Positions 28,076-36,624 are shown, counted from the stretch's first letter. The stretch is DNA of 64,000 nucleotides from Brevibacterium sp. CBA3109 (GCF_040256645.1 NZ_CP158281.1:2604001-2668000); one strand, 5' to 3'. Numbers and translations: made by a program. Notes: generated by a model from the letters alone, not told the origin.

Positions 28076-28516
28076 ATGAGCACCTGCGTCACAATCTGGT
28101 GTGATCGTCCCGCCGTGGCCCGAGGCCTGTGCCTCAGCTGCTACGACCGGCTCCGGAAGGGGATCAGCACTGCCACGCCCGCTCGTAGCTATGCGGTAGC
28201 CGAAGACAAGGCGCGCCTGCGCGACGAGATTACCCTGCGCCGTCAGGCTGGGCAGAGCATTGGCGACATTGCGGCCGCCATCGGGGTGAACACGTCGACG
28301 GCGAGCAGGTGGCTCCGTGAATGGGATATGAAGGTCGGGCCTCGTAAAGACTCTAGAGCTGCGAACCTGTGGCGGCCATGGGCTCGCGACGACATCGACT
28401 TCGCTGTCGGGCGTACCGACCTCACAGTCTCGGAACGTGCCGCGGCGTTGGGGCGGTCGGTGGCGAGTATCGAGGAGTGCCTGCGGAAGAACCGTCGCCA
28501 AGGCGATCACTTGTGA
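28076..28516 (+). CDS. Putative DNA-binding protein with N-terminal Cys cluster and HTH
   Basis: A 146-residue protein. The first 25 residues contain four cysteines (MSTCVTIWCDRPAVARGLCL then SCYDRL), a possible zinc site. A helix-turn-helix-like segment follows (RRQAGQSIGDIAAAIGVNTS then TASRWLREW), with a second helical region (VSERAAALGRSVASIEECL) that also resembles an HTH. It is probably a small regulator or phage accessory DNA-binding protein; no family name is assigned. Confidence 0.55.
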   Translation: MSTCVTIWCDRPAVARGLCLSCYDRLRKGISTATPARSYAVAEDKARLRDEITLRRQAGQSIGDIAAAIGVNTSTASRWLREWDMKVGPRKDSRAANLWRPWARDDIDFAVGRTDLTVSERAAALGRSVASIEECLRKNRRQGDHL

Positions 28517-28603
28517 ACCACGATTCCGTATGGCTCGAGTGTGGCACCCCTAGTTTCTGCTGATCAGTGACTAGCCTAGAAGGCTACGGTGATTGGAGAC
28601 TCA

Positions 28604-30427
28604 ATGTTCAAGCGGAAGAAGCTGCTCCCGGAAGTACCCATCTACATCATGATGGGTGGTGTGGGGGAAAACTTCGGCGGTGTCACCAGTGTGGCGCTGC
28701 ACAGAAGCAGTGTCTTCGCGGAGCTGGACGATCGGCCAATCGGTTTCCTCACCACTTCGGCCAATCATGCTGCTGACCCGAGTGGCCGTGCACGCGAGCT
28801 CAAGGCCGAAGGGAGACTCGCGGAGAATGTCTACATCCGGAATGCCTGGAACGACCTAGCTTCAATGCCTGACGACGACTTGTCAGCACTGAGCAGCGGT
28901 GTCGAAGACCCAGAATCGGAAGTCCCCAATCTGCTTCCGTACGAGGACGAAGCGGAAGCTGTCCGAACCAACGATGAGGGAAAGATACTGCAGGTCGACC
29001 GGTTCCGTGCGGACGGGTCCCGGTTTATCTCAGACCGCCGAGATGCGCGGATACCAGGTGTTCTCGGGGGTCGGTTGGTGACTGCCTTTCGCCGAGACGG
29101 GTCAGTTGCACAGCAGTGGACTGGGACTCGGTTCGTTTATCACGCGTGGCTTGATTGGCTGACGCAGGGCGAGACCTCGATCTTCATCGTCGATTCGGCA
29201 AACGTTGCAGTCCCCATGATTGAGTACCGCCGCAGTCACGCTGTGGTTGTTCACCCTCTGCACACTGGCCATACTGTGGGATCTGAACCTCCTGGTTTCA
29301 CGCTGTCGAAAAGCACCTACCCAAAATACTCGAAGCTGGATTCCTTCGATCTGGTGACTGCGCTTACCGAATCGCATGCTTCGGAATTGCGGGCGGAGGG
29401 GATAGCCTCGGACAATCTCGTCAGCCTATCGAATATGTCGGCATCGGAACCGGTGAAGAAGATCGAGCCTCGGCGCCGGACCTCGGGAGTCATGCTGGCA
29501 CGGCTTGCTGACCAGAAACGTATTGATCACGCGATAGAGGCCGTGGGGCTGGCAAACCGCGAATCCCTTGATCCCATCACATTGGACATTTACGGCGAGG
29601 GTGAACTCCGTCCAGCCCTGGAATCTCAGATCTCCGAATTGAACCTTGATGATCACGTTCGGCTTAAGGGCTATGCACCTTCTGCTCGAGAGAAATTCGG
29701 TGAGGCGTCGTTCAGTGTACTGAGTAGTCTCTACGAAGGGCAGGGACTGGTGCTTCTTGAAAGCATGGCGAACGGGTGTATTCCTATTTCGTACGACATC
29801 AGGTATGGCCCCTCCGATGTGATTACTCATGGCGTGGACGGGTTCCTCGTGCCGGATGGCGACGTCGGGCAGCTCGCTGCGACCATTCAACGTGTAGCGC
29901 TTATGGACTCGGCGGAACTGATGAAGATGCGGAAGGCTGCTGTTAAGCGTTCTCGCGCATTCCTTCCTCGCTCCATTACGAAACTGTGGGGCGAAGTGCT
30001 GAAGGAAGCACTCGAAGCCAAGCAGCCTGTTCGCACGGTGCGCGGTACGGTCGAGGTGGTCACTTGCGCCCTAAAGGATGAGTCAGTTGAGGTCCGTGTC
30101 GATTTCAAAGGCAACGGGTCCTGGCCTGATTGGGCGAAGCTCGTTTGGACTCAACGCAACGGGACTGGGTACGGGAGGGTGCCTGCGCGAGTTCACCAAG
30201 ATGACGGTGCCTATCAGATATCGGCGACTCTTCCACTGGCAACTTTTGCCCCGCTGGAAAATGGGACTATAGATTTCTGGATTGATGTGAAGGTCGAAGG
30301 CAATCCACTCCGGATGCGAATCAAGAAGGCAGGCGATCGTCTACCTGTCCGGGAGGGCCGCTTCGAGCTCTACGCCACTAAGCACAAGAGTCTCAGCCTG
30401 CGCGTGATTAATGCCGGCACCGTCTAG
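28604..30427 (+). CDS. Prophage-encoded glycosyltransferase (GT4/TagE-like)
   Basis: A 607-residue retaining glycosyltransferase of the GT-B fold, resembling poly(glycerol-phosphate) alpha-glucosyltransferases. The N-terminal half has YIMMGGVGENFGGVTSVALH. The C-terminal nucleotide-sugar domain has GVMLARLADQKRIDHAIEAV, LDIYGEGELRPAL and a Glu-rich motif in FSVLSSLYEGQGLVLLESMA. A C-terminal beta-rich domain (last 130 residues) is shared with the paralog at 54085. GGAG precedes ATG 28604; an in-frame ATG at 28589 has no site. It probably glycosylates a cell-wall polymer of the host, a typical lysogenic-conversion activity. The target is not shown by the sequence. Confidence 0.8.
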   Translation: MFKRKKLLPEVPIYIMMGGVGENFGGVTSVALHRSSVFAELDDRPIGFLTTSANHAADPSGRARELKAEGRLAENVYIRNAWNDLASMPDDDLSALSSGVEDPESEVPNLLPYEDEAEAVRTNDEGKILQVDRFRADGSRFISDRRDARIPGVLGGRLVTAFRRDGSVAQQWTGTRFVYHAWLDWLTQGETSIFIVDSANVAVPMIEYRRSHAVVVHPLHTGHTVGSEPPGFTLSKSTYPKYSKLDSFDLVTALTESHASELRAEGIASDNLVSLSNMSASEPVKKIEPRRRTSGVMLARLADQKRIDHAIEAVGLANRESLDPITLDIYGEGELRPALESQISELNLDDHVRLKGYAPSAREKFGEASFSVLSSLYEGQGLVLLESMANGCIPISYDIRYGPSDVITHGVDGFLVPDGDVGQLAATIQRVALMDSAELMKMRKAAVKRSRAFLPRSITKLWGEVLKEALEAKQPVRTVRGTVEVVTCALKDESVEVRVDFKGNGSWPDWAKLVWTQRNGTGYGRVPARVHQDDGAYQISATLPLATFAPLENGTIDFWIDVKVEGNPLRMRIKKAGDRLPVREGRFELYATKHKSLSLRVINAGTV

Positions 30428-30429
30428 AC

Positions 30430-30479
30430 AATGAAAGACCCCCACCGCGGCAGTTGTCGAGCGGTGGGGGTCTTTCATT
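30430..30479. terminator. Bidirectional terminator after glycosyltransferase 1
   Basis: A 19-bp perfect stem (30430-30448 with 30461-30479), A/T-rich at its base, between the plus-strand glycosyltransferase and the minus-strand lysis genes. Confidence 0.9.
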
Positions 30480-30487
30480 GCTGAGGT

Positions 30488-30982
30488 TCAGTGCCGGGGA
30501 CGGTAGTCCTCAGGCGGTGGAGTGTTATCGACCTCGATGGCGGCGAGCGCGGCGAGGTCGTGTTCGTCGTCAGCGGTTCCTTCCGGTTCAGCGTCGTCTC
30601 CGTCGTCGACATCGTCCGCGGCGGGTTCTTCGATAGGGATGACCAAGTCGGAGTCAGCTCCGGCCCAGTTGCCGAACGTGAGTTCGGTGGGGGCTGCGCC
30701 GGCGCCGATGGTGCGTAGTGCCTTCTCAATGGCGGGGATCACCATGATGCGTGCGATCGCTCCGGCGCCGGCGGTGATGACCGTGGCTACGAGGAGCAGC
30801 TTGGTTCGGGCCTCGTCTGGGAGGTACTCTCCGAGGCTGTCGTCGATGATTGTGAGGATCTCGGGGAGTGTGAGGAACACCGGGTAGGCGAGTAGTGCGA
30901 CCTGCAGGACTGTGCGCAGTGCTGACCGCCATGGGTGTTCAGTCTGGGTGGCCGCCGCGTTGTCGGTGGTGATGACCTTCAT
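30488..30982 (-). CDS. Holin-like membrane protein with acidic tail ending PPPEDYRPRH
   Basis: A 164-residue protein. Two hydrophobic helices (LQVALLAYPVFLTLPEIL and LLLVATVITAGAGAIARIMV) are followed by a strongly acidic C-terminal half. The last residues NTPPPEDYRPRH match LTPPADDYEPRH at the end of the protein at 56235. It directly follows the amidase gene (12 bp), the usual place for a phage holin. The long acidic tail with a fixed C-terminus is unusual and may contact a partner. Confidence 0.65.
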   Translation of the reverse strand: MKVITTDNAAATQTEHPWRSALRTVLQVALLAYPVFLTLPEILTIIDDSLGEYLPDEARTKLLLVATVITAGAGAIARIMVIPAIEKALRTIGAGAAPTELTFGNWAGADSDLVIPIEEPAADDVDDGDDAEPEGTADDEHDLAALAAIEVDNTPPPEDYRPRH

Positions 30983-30994
30983 GATGTGTGCCTT

Positions 30995-32020
30995 TCAGTC
31001 TGCGAGAACGTGGTGTTTGGTGTATTCGACGACGCATTCGTCACCGGAGACGTTCTTCACGACGACATATATGCGTAGATCGCCGCCGTGCTTCGGGCCG
31101 ATGCCGACCTTGTCCACGAGTGGTATGGCCACGTGGGCGTCACCGCCACCGGCGCGTCCGTGAGCGGTGACGCGAGGGTAGTTGTACCGGGTGTAGCCCT
31201 TCTTCGTCTTCGCGACGTACTCGCCAATGCGCAACCACACCTCGGCAATCTGTCCTTCTCGAAGGCCCGAGATTCGGAGGTGTTCGTCGACGAGGATGAG
31301 CTCGCCCTTCTTCACCGAGCAGAGGAACTTGTTTGTGTTCTTCTCCCGGGTGCGGAGGGTGATCTCCTTGCCCTTTCCGATCTTCTGCTTCTCGGTGCGC
31401 GAATCTGCTGTTTTGAGTGCCATGCCGAACAGTCCTTTCGGTTTTGCCGGGGTATCCGGCTGGGTGTTTGCCGGTTTGCTGCCGGTCTTGATGGTGGCCA
31501 GGGCGTTGCGGAATGCTGGGCCGGAGAACGAGGCGTCTGTCTTCCGCCCGGGTGGGGAGCAAGTTTCGCCGTGGCGCAGGGCCCGGGACGTACCGAGGTC
31601 AAACTCGTCGATCAGGGCGCGCACGAGTCTGAGGTATGCCTGGTATTGCGCGGTCGGCCATGCCTCCATCGCGCCTTCTGCTTCGATACCGATCGCATGC
31701 GAGTTCGTCATCGACGTTGCCCGCGATACACCCGCGTGGTTGGCTCTGCCGGCGGCGACGACGTAGACGACACCGGTTCGGCCAAGACCCAGCTGCGCAA
31801 GTGGCCCAGGCAGGCCAGTGCGGCCGTTCTTGATCACGTTGAGTGTTGGGTACTCGGTGCTCTTTTTGAAGCTGCGCGGTGTTGCTGTGTGGTGGAGAGT
31901 GATCGTTTGGATGGTGCCCATGGTGGCGCGGCCCCGGGACTTCCACCCCGCGACCCACACCACTTTCAGGCCAGACTTCTTCACCGCCCTCTCGATGCGA
32001 GAGGCGAGCGCGTATGCCAT
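30995..32020 (-). CDS. Endolysin: N-acetylmuramoyl-L-alanine amidase
   Basis: A 341-residue lysin. The N-terminal amidase_2/PGRP domain has zinc-ligand region TITLHHTATPRSF, GRANHAGVS, SHAIGIEAEG and a last ligand region LRHGETCSPPGRKTDASF, and would cleave the N-acetylmuramoyl-L-alanine bond of peptidoglycan. A Pro/Lys linker (about residues 185-200) precedes a C-terminal beta-rich domain of about 135 residues, presumably cell-wall binding. The same C-terminal domain survives at 56592-57011 and a matching N-terminus at 58340-58471, in prophage remnant 2. Confidence 0.88.
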   Translation of the reverse strand: MAYALASRIERAVKKSGLKVVWVAGWKSRGRATMGTIQTITLHHTATPRSFKKSTEYPTLNVIKNGRTGLPGPLAQLGLGRTGVVYVVAAGRANHAGVSRATSMTNSHAIGIEAEGAMEAWPTAQYQAYLRLVRALIDEFDLGTSRALRHGETCSPPGRKTDASFSGPAFRNALATIKTGSKPANTQPDTPAKPKGLFGMALKTADSRTEKQKIGKGKEITLRTREKNTNKFLCSVKKGELILVDEHLRISGLREGQIAEVWLRIGEYVAKTKKGYTRYNYPRVTAHGRAGGGDAHVAIPLVDKVGIGPKHGGDLRIYVVVKNVSGDECVVEYTKHHVLAD

Positions 32021-32062
32021 AACTGTCTCCTTGAATGAGGAAACCCCCGCGGGGTGCGGGGG

Positions 32063-32413
32063 TTAGAGGTTGAGGTCTGTGGGTGGTTCGGGTGGTTCGC
32101 CGCCGAGGGCTCGCCCCCAGTCGATGAGGCGGTAGATGTAGCGGCGCAGGGACCATTCCCTCGTTTGAAGGCGGCGGATCTGTTCGCCTTGATCGTCGAT
32201 CGTTTCCCCTTGCCGGAGGATGGTTTCCTCGAGTTTGTCGAGGCGGCCATCTTGGCGTTTCACCTCGGCGGAGAGGTTCTTGATGAGGGCATCGGATTCG
32301 TTGAGTTTGTTCGTCTCAGTGGCGGTCTTCCGGTTCTGGCGGACACCGTAGATGGAGATGATGCCGGTGATGAAGGCGACGGCTACGCCTGCTGGTATCC
32401 AGTCAGTCCACAT
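32063..32413 (-). CDS. Small phage membrane/coiled-coil protein
   Basis: A 116-residue protein with one N-terminal helix (WIPAGVAVAFITGIISIYGV). A long coiled coil follows (residues about 30-95), ending GEPPEPPTDLNL. Such single-span coiled-coil proteins commonly lie beside actinophage lysins and are regarded as holin or spanin-like; I do not assign one. It overlaps the upstream gene by 11 bp. Confidence 0.6.
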   Translation of the reverse strand: MWTDWIPAGVAVAFITGIISIYGVRQNRKTATETNKLNESDALIKNLSAEVKRQDGRLDKLEETILRQGETIDDQGEQIRRLQTREWSLRRYIYRLIDWGRALGGEPPEPPTDLNL

Positions 32414-32855
32414 CCTCGACCTCCCGCGTCGGGGTCACCTCAGCGGGGTCGATCAAACGGATGACGGCGAGGATCAGTAAGGCTTGCACGGCGTAGGAGA
32501 CTGCGGATACGTAGTCGCGTGAGTCGACGCCGCGGTTGAAGTAGTCCATGCCCCATTCGGCGAGGTAGGAGAACCCCCACAGGGTGGTAATGACGAGTAG
32601 GGGCACGAAGGGTGCTCGGTAGTGGGCTGTGAAGGCTCCGATGACGGACAGGGCACCGATGATTACCCAGGCCCATCCCCAGTATTCGAGGGGAATGAGC
32701 TGGGAGAGTGTGCGCAGCCCTGCCGGTACTGGTGGTGGGTTGATGTAGGACAGTCCCCGGATGATGGCGAGGACTCCGACAGCGGCGAGGACAACGCGTT
32801 TCACGCCTGGGTCGAAGTGTCCGTGTGTGGCCCAGTGGATGATCCGGTCAGGCAT
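32403..32855 (-). CDS. Multi-span phage membrane protein, putative holin
   Basis: A 150-residue protein with four hydrophobic segments: VVLAAVGVLAIIRGL, YWGWAWVIIGALSVIGAF, FVPLLVITTLWGFSYL and VSYAVQALLILAVIRLI. It sits in the lysis cassette between the tail-protein fragment and the amidase. Its start overlaps the stop of a 14-codon ORF (32848-32892). Holin function is likely from context only. Confidence 0.6.
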   Translation of the reverse strand: MPDRIIHWATHGHFDPGVKRVVLAAVGVLAIIRGLSYINPPPVPAGLRTLSQLIPLEYWGWAWVIIGALSVIGAFTAHYRAPFVPLLVITTLWGFSYLAEWGMDYFNRGVDSRDYVSAVSYAVQALLILAVIRLIDPAEVTPTREVEDVD

Positions 32856-32892
32856 TATCGGTCACCTTCTCCGATCCTTGTGTTTGCTTCAT
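32848..32892 (-). CDS. Tiny 14-codon ORF with good ribosome site
   Basis: ATG 32892, preceded by AAAAGGACACCACC, encodes MKQTQGSEKVTDNA. Its TGA overlaps the ATG of the next gene by a few bases. It may be a coupling leader for the holin-like gene, or the remains of a longer tail-module gene. Confidence 0.3.
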   Translation of the reverse strand: MKQTQGSEKVTDNA

Positions 32893-32904
32893 GGTGGTGT
32901 CCTT

Positions 32905-33822
32905 TTAGTAGAGGGTGAAGCGGGAGTTTTCGAGGAACACGGACAAGGACTGAGCCGACAGATTCACCTTCACCGGCTGCCCGCGTTCGACCAGGGCGAC
33001 CACAGTGGTCGGTCCGTCTCCGGCGCAGACTGAACGCAATGCCTGGTCGGGAAGAATGTCGTCCGGTAGCGGCCCCGAGGTGATCGGCAGGTAAGTGTTC
33101 GCCGGCATCTTTGCCTGATCCTTGCGTTCGACGATGCCGTAGAACATGAGCTCGCCGCCTCGCATCCTGTACATTGCTTTCCGCCCGGATGTTTTCGTCA
33201 CGTATGTGGTCGTGTCGATGGGCAGATCAATCCACCCTGAATCAGCGGAGTAGTTCGTCAACGGTGTTGGAGACATGCGGGGAGCGATCGCGTCGCCGTG
33301 CTGGAGAATCACCACGTAACGTTGGTAGCCGGCACCTCGGGGTTCCTTGTTCGATACCACGTGCCCCGTGTAGAGGCGACCGTCGACGTTCGTTGCACCC
33401 TCTGACTCCCACTCGAAGTCCGAGATCGTGAGAGTCCCGGGAGCTGACGTGTTCACGGCCTGCATGAACTCTGCTCTCGTCCACGACCTGACTGAAACGA
33501 GCTGCCCTTGGTTGTCGTAGATGGCGACGGTGGGGTCCTGGGCGGGGTCTCCACCGACGAGGTAGAAGTGCGAGCCTGTGGTTGCTACTCCCTGCATTTT
33601 CATCGGTGTCTTGCCGGGGTTTGAGATCGGGATCGTCGCGAGAAGTTGGGGTGCTCCTCTCGTCACTGACTGCCAGTCGTAGATCCAAAACTGTGACGCT
33701 TTCGAACCGTAGGCGTCGGTGGTGACGTAGTGGACCGTGAGCATCGAACTCCCGAAGTCGCTCGAACGAGCAATGAGAAACGCTGGCCTTGTTGACCCGA
33801 GGTCGGATAACCTATCTCTCAA
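32905..33822 (-). pseudogene. C-terminal fragment of a phage tail/fibre-type protein
   Basis: About 300 residues rich in beta repeats: FWIYDWQSVTRGAPQLLATI, TGSHFYLVGGDPAQDPTVAI, RAMYRM-like and VVALVERGQPVKVNL segments. It ends FLENSRFTLY. It looks like the C-terminus of a minor tail or receptor-binding protein, placed before the lysis genes as in siphophages. There is no good start or ribosome site. The first 28 codons overlap the opposite-strand XRE regulator (from 33737), so the upstream tail genes were probably deleted and the frame now continues by chance into foreign sequence. Confidence 0.6.
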
Positions 33823-34363
33823 TCAGTGGTCGAAGGAGTCCGGGGTTCACACGTCAACGATCAGCAGCTTCTTGACTGGCAGGAAGAGCCGACCGGCCAA
33901 TGTGCAGAAGATGGCGGACGCACTCGAAGTGTCGCCCACCGATCTCTACAGCATGGTTGGACGCGAACTCTCCCCCTGGTCGCCGCCCAGCGGCACAGAG
34001 AAGCTGAACACTCGTCAGCGCCAAGCGTTGAATGAGCTGATCCTGGCGTTCACAGAGTATCCAGTCGAGAAGGCAGGTGATGGCGATGCAGAAGCCACCC
34101 CCAATAAACGAGCCGGAGTGAGTCCGGCAACAGGCGAGGATGACGGGCTCGGTGCATTCGGCGGCCGAGCTCGTGGAGACCTCGACCACGAAGACCTCAA
34201 TGACGGAAACGGCGACAACGTCTACTCGCTCGTACCTCCCCCGCCGGCAAGCGACACCGCTGCGTACCGTGCACCCAATCGGGGCAAGAAGCAGAAAGAC
34301 AAGCAGGACGACGACGCCGAAGGGTCACAGGATCCGGACGACGGTTCGCACGATGAAGATTGA
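33737..34363 (+). CDS. XRE-family regulator with acidic C-terminal half
   Basis: A 208-residue protein. The N-terminal helix-turn-helix is LSLNQWSKESGVHTSTISSF followed by LTGRKSRPANVQKMADAL. The C-terminal half is disordered and acidic (GSQDPDDGSHDED). It starts at GTG 33737, close to the junction with the tail fragment, so its original promoter region may be gone. As the only repressor-like gene of the element, beside an ImmA-like protease, it is a candidate immunity repressor. Confidence 0.7.
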   Translation: MSIELPKSLERAMRNAGLVDPRSDNLSLNQWSKESGVHTSTISSFLTGRKSRPANVQKMADALEVSPTDLYSMVGRELSPWSPPSGTEKLNTRQRQALNELILAFTEYPVEKAGDGDAEATPNKRAGVSPATGEDDGLGAFGGRARGDLDHEDLNDGNGDNVYSLVPPPPASDTAAYRAPNRGKKQKDKQDDDAEGSQDPDDGSHDED

Positions 34364-34431
34364 CCGTTGTCTACAAGTTTTTCTGGCTAGTTGCTCACGT
34401 TCCCACCTAATTCCAACTAAGGATGACTAGT

Positions 34432-35040
34432 ATGGAATCACCATCCCATGCCACAGGAGACAACGATCATGAGCACGTCAGCAATGAGCCGCGCAATGCG
34501 CCGGGGAATTCGGCGCGGAATGATGATGCAATCCGGAGACATGTCGAGCGTCCGGAAGATGCGCAAGGAAATCCAGAATCGCGACCTGGCAGCGGAGTCG
34601 TGGGACGAAGTGGGCCAGGCGATGTACGAAGCGATGGGGCAAATGCCGCCCCGGACGACGGGCAGCTCACTTTCATCACGCACGCCGAATACCAGGAAAT
34701 AACACAAGAGGCCTCATATCATCAGGGGCCTCTGCCTCCTCCTGACATGCTCCGCGAGTATCAGGACATAGACCCCACGCTCCTCCCCACCATCATTGAG
34801 ATGGCGAGAGTCAACTCAATCGGTCGGCACGAAGTCGTTAAGAAATTAGCTTCTGCAGAAGCCTCCGGGGTGCGCATCATTGCTTGGACCACGGCCATCA
34901 TGGGCATCGGCGGGTTGGCCTCCGCAGTCGCATTCGGAATCCTTGGTATTGAATCGGGTGTCATTGGCTCGCTCGTGACCGTAGGTTTGGTCGGAGTGGC
35001 CAAGGTGGCTTCGTCGATCCGCAGTAGGCCAGACGACTGA
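34432..35040 (+). CDS. DUF2335 family membrane protein
   Basis: About 202 residues. A hydrophilic N-terminal half is followed by a DUF2335-like core (LREYQDIDPTLLPTIIEMAR and RHEVVKKLASAEASG) and two membrane helices (IIAWTTAIMGIGGLASAVAF, SGVIGSLVTVGLVGVAKVA). ATG 34432 has AAGGA 8 bases upstream; ATG 34423 is in frame but poorly spaced. DUF2335 proteins are common in prophages and their function is unknown. A +1-frame ORF at 34469-34702 overlaps the hydrophilic part. Confidence 0.7.
   Translation: MESPSHATGDNDHEHVSNEPRNAPGNSARNDDAIRRHVERPEDAQGNPESRPGSGVVGRSGPGDVRSDGANAAPDDGQLTFITHAEYQEITQEASYHQGPLPPPDMLREYQDIDPTLLPTIIEMARVNSIGRHEVVKKLASAEASGVRIIAWTTAIMGIGGLASAVAFGILGIESGVIGSLVTVGLVGVAKVASSIRSRPDD
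34469..34702 (+). CDS. Possible overlapping small ORF inside the DUF2335 gene
   Basis: A 77-codon frame with a well-placed AGGAG upstream of ATG 34469. It encodes a Met/Arg-rich protein (MSTSAMSRAMRRGIRRGMMM) with an acidic second half (NRDLAAESWDEVGQAMYEAM). It shares DNA with the low-complexity N-terminus of the DUF2335 protein. Either may be the authentic product; the alternative is that DUF2335 starts downstream near 34747. Confidence 0.35.
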   Translation: MSTSAMSRAMRRGIRRGMMMQSGDMSSVRKMRKEIQNRDLAAESWDEVGQAMYEAMGQMPPRTTGSSLSSRTPNTRK

Positions 35041-35051
35041 CCACTTCTGTC

Positions 35052-35492
35052 GTGTCAGCGGTCCTCGATATGGTCACTGTCATGCACCATCCATGGAGAG
35101 AACTACGTGAGCGCGGGGACGGCGTTGTCCTGCACCGCACCAAGTTCAACGACACTCGAATAGCCGCCACGAATGGCAATAACGCCATCTGGCTCGATGC
35201 CGATCTACTGCAGGTCGAGAGACGCTGCGCCATCCAGCACGAGCAAGCTCACATTGATCTCGGGCATACGAACTGTGACGAGCCGAAAGAAGAACAATCA
35301 GCGCGGCGATTGACCGCCAAGAAACTCATTGACTGGGATGACCTCGTCGACGTCTTCCGATGGGCCCACACAGCCCACGAAGCGGCCGACGAACTCAACG
35401 TCATCCCCGAGGTACTCGAGGACCGACTACGGTTCCTGCATCCGCACGAGAAGGTGCTGCTGCGACTGATCGGGCAGGCACGGAACGGATAG
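35052..35492 (+). CDS. ImmA/IrrE-type metallopeptidase
   Basis: A 146-residue protein with the zinc motif HEQAH in RRCAIQHEQAHIDLGHTNCD, typical of ImmA/IrrE proteases that cleave phage repressors. Start codons at 35052 (GTG), 35070 and 35082 (ATG) are all possible. It lies between the DUF2335 gene and the integrase (3-bp gap). Its probable substrate is the XRE regulator at 33737, two genes upstream; this is inference from ImmA-ImmR systems. Confidence 0.8.
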   Translation: MSAVLDMVTVMHHPWRELRERGDGVVLHRTKFNDTRIAATNGNNAIWLDADLLQVERRCAIQHEQAHIDLGHTNCDEPKEEQSARRLTAKKLIDWDDLVDVFRWAHTAHEAADELNVIPEVLEDRLRFLHPHEKVLLRLIGQARNG

Positions 35493-35495
35493 AGA

Positions 35496-36575
35496 ATGGC
35501 CAGCATTGAACCCTATGAGACGGCAAAGGGCCGGCGGTATCGAGTCAGGTACCGTCGCCCGGACGGCCGGCACACTGACCGGCGCGGCTTCCGCACGAAA
35601 CGCGAAGCCACACTGTTCCTCAACACGACGGAGGTCGACAAAGCCCAGGGCACCTACATCGACCCATCTGCCGGCGCCGTCACGATTGCCGACCTCGGGA
35701 AGCCGTGGCTTGACCGACAGTCCCATCTGAAGCCGTCCACATACACGGTCATTCGCGGTGCGTGGCACACCCACATTCAGCCCAAGTGGGGGCATTGGAA
35801 GATCCGCGACATCACGCAGACCGAAGTCGAAGGATGGGTGGCCGAGCTCAGCCGGAGACGATCGGCCACAGTGACGCTGCGGGCGCTCGGCGTGCTCAAG
35901 GGGATCCTCGACGGGGCGGTGAAGGATCGACTGATCGGCCGCAACCCTGCCGTTGAACTGACGAACCTGCCCCGCAAGGGCAAGAAGGAACACATCTACC
36001 TCACCCACAATCAGGTGGGGGCGCTGTCTGAGGCGTCTGGGGAGTACCGGCGTATCGTCCTCGTCGGCTGCTACATGGGGCTGCGGTGGGGCGAGATTAC
36101 CGGACTGAGGGCGAAGGACTTCGACGCGGAGAAGAATCGTCTGACGGTCGCGCAGAATGTTGTGCGGGTGGGGTCGAAGTTCTATCCGGGCACGCCGAAG
36201 ACGCACGAGCAGAGGACGGTTGCGGTGCCGGCTTTCCTTGTGACCGAGTTGCAGGATCAGGTGAAGGATCGGATTGGGGACGCTCTGATTTTCCCCGGTA
36301 CGAACTCAGGGTATCTGATGCGACCGAAGAAACAGATCGGGTGGTGGAAGGAAGCGAAAGCCGCGGCGGGTGTTCCCGACGCCATGGTGCCTCACGACAT
36401 GCGCCACACCGCGGCGAGCCTGGCGATCCAGTCGGGAGCTCACGTGAAGGCGGTGCAACGGATGCTGGGCCACGCCTCTGCCGCAATGACCCTAGACACG
36501 TATTCAGCCTTGTTCGACACGGACCTGGACGTGGTGGCCGTGGCCCTGGACGCGGCTCGGACGGCATCCCGCTGA
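35496..36575 (+). CDS. Tyrosine integrase of prophage 1
   Basis: A 359-residue phage integrase. The N-terminal arm-binding domain has GRRYRVRYRRPDGRHTDRRG and a core-binding SAM-like domain follows. The catalytic domain has GLRWGEITGL (Arg I), VPHDMRHTAASLAIQSG (His-x-x-Arg), MLGHASAAMTLDTYSALF (His and nucleophile Tyr). It reads toward the att core in ssrA, about 100 bp away, and would act on the 29-bp repeat. Confidence 0.95.
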   Translation: MASIEPYETAKGRRYRVRYRRPDGRHTDRRGFRTKREATLFLNTTEVDKAQGTYIDPSAGAVTIADLGKPWLDRQSHLKPSTYTVIRGAWHTHIQPKWGHWKIRDITQTEVEGWVAELSRRRSATVTLRALGVLKGILDGAVKDRLIGRNPAVELTNLPRKGKKEHIYLTHNQVGALSEASGEYRRIVLVGCYMGLRWGEITGLRAKDFDAEKNRLTVAQNVVRVGSKFYPGTPKTHEQRTVAVPAFLVTELQDQVKDRIGDALIFPGTNSGYLMRPKKQIGWWKEAKAAAGVPDAMVPHDMRHTAASLAIQSGAHVKAVQRMLGHASAAMTLDTYSALFDTDLDVVAVALDAARTASR

Positions 36576-36583
36576 AATGAAGT

Positions 36584-36619
36584 GTGGGCAAAACTTGGGC
36601 AGCGGCAGATTTCGGGCAC
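36584..36619. repeat. Right arm-type repeat of prophage 1
   Basis: GTGGGCAAAACTTGGGCAG (36584-36602) and TTTCGGGCAC (36610-36619) mirror the pair at 26624-26653 in the same orientation. They are likely integrase arm-binding sites. Confidence 0.6.
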
Positions 36620-36624
36620 AAGAA

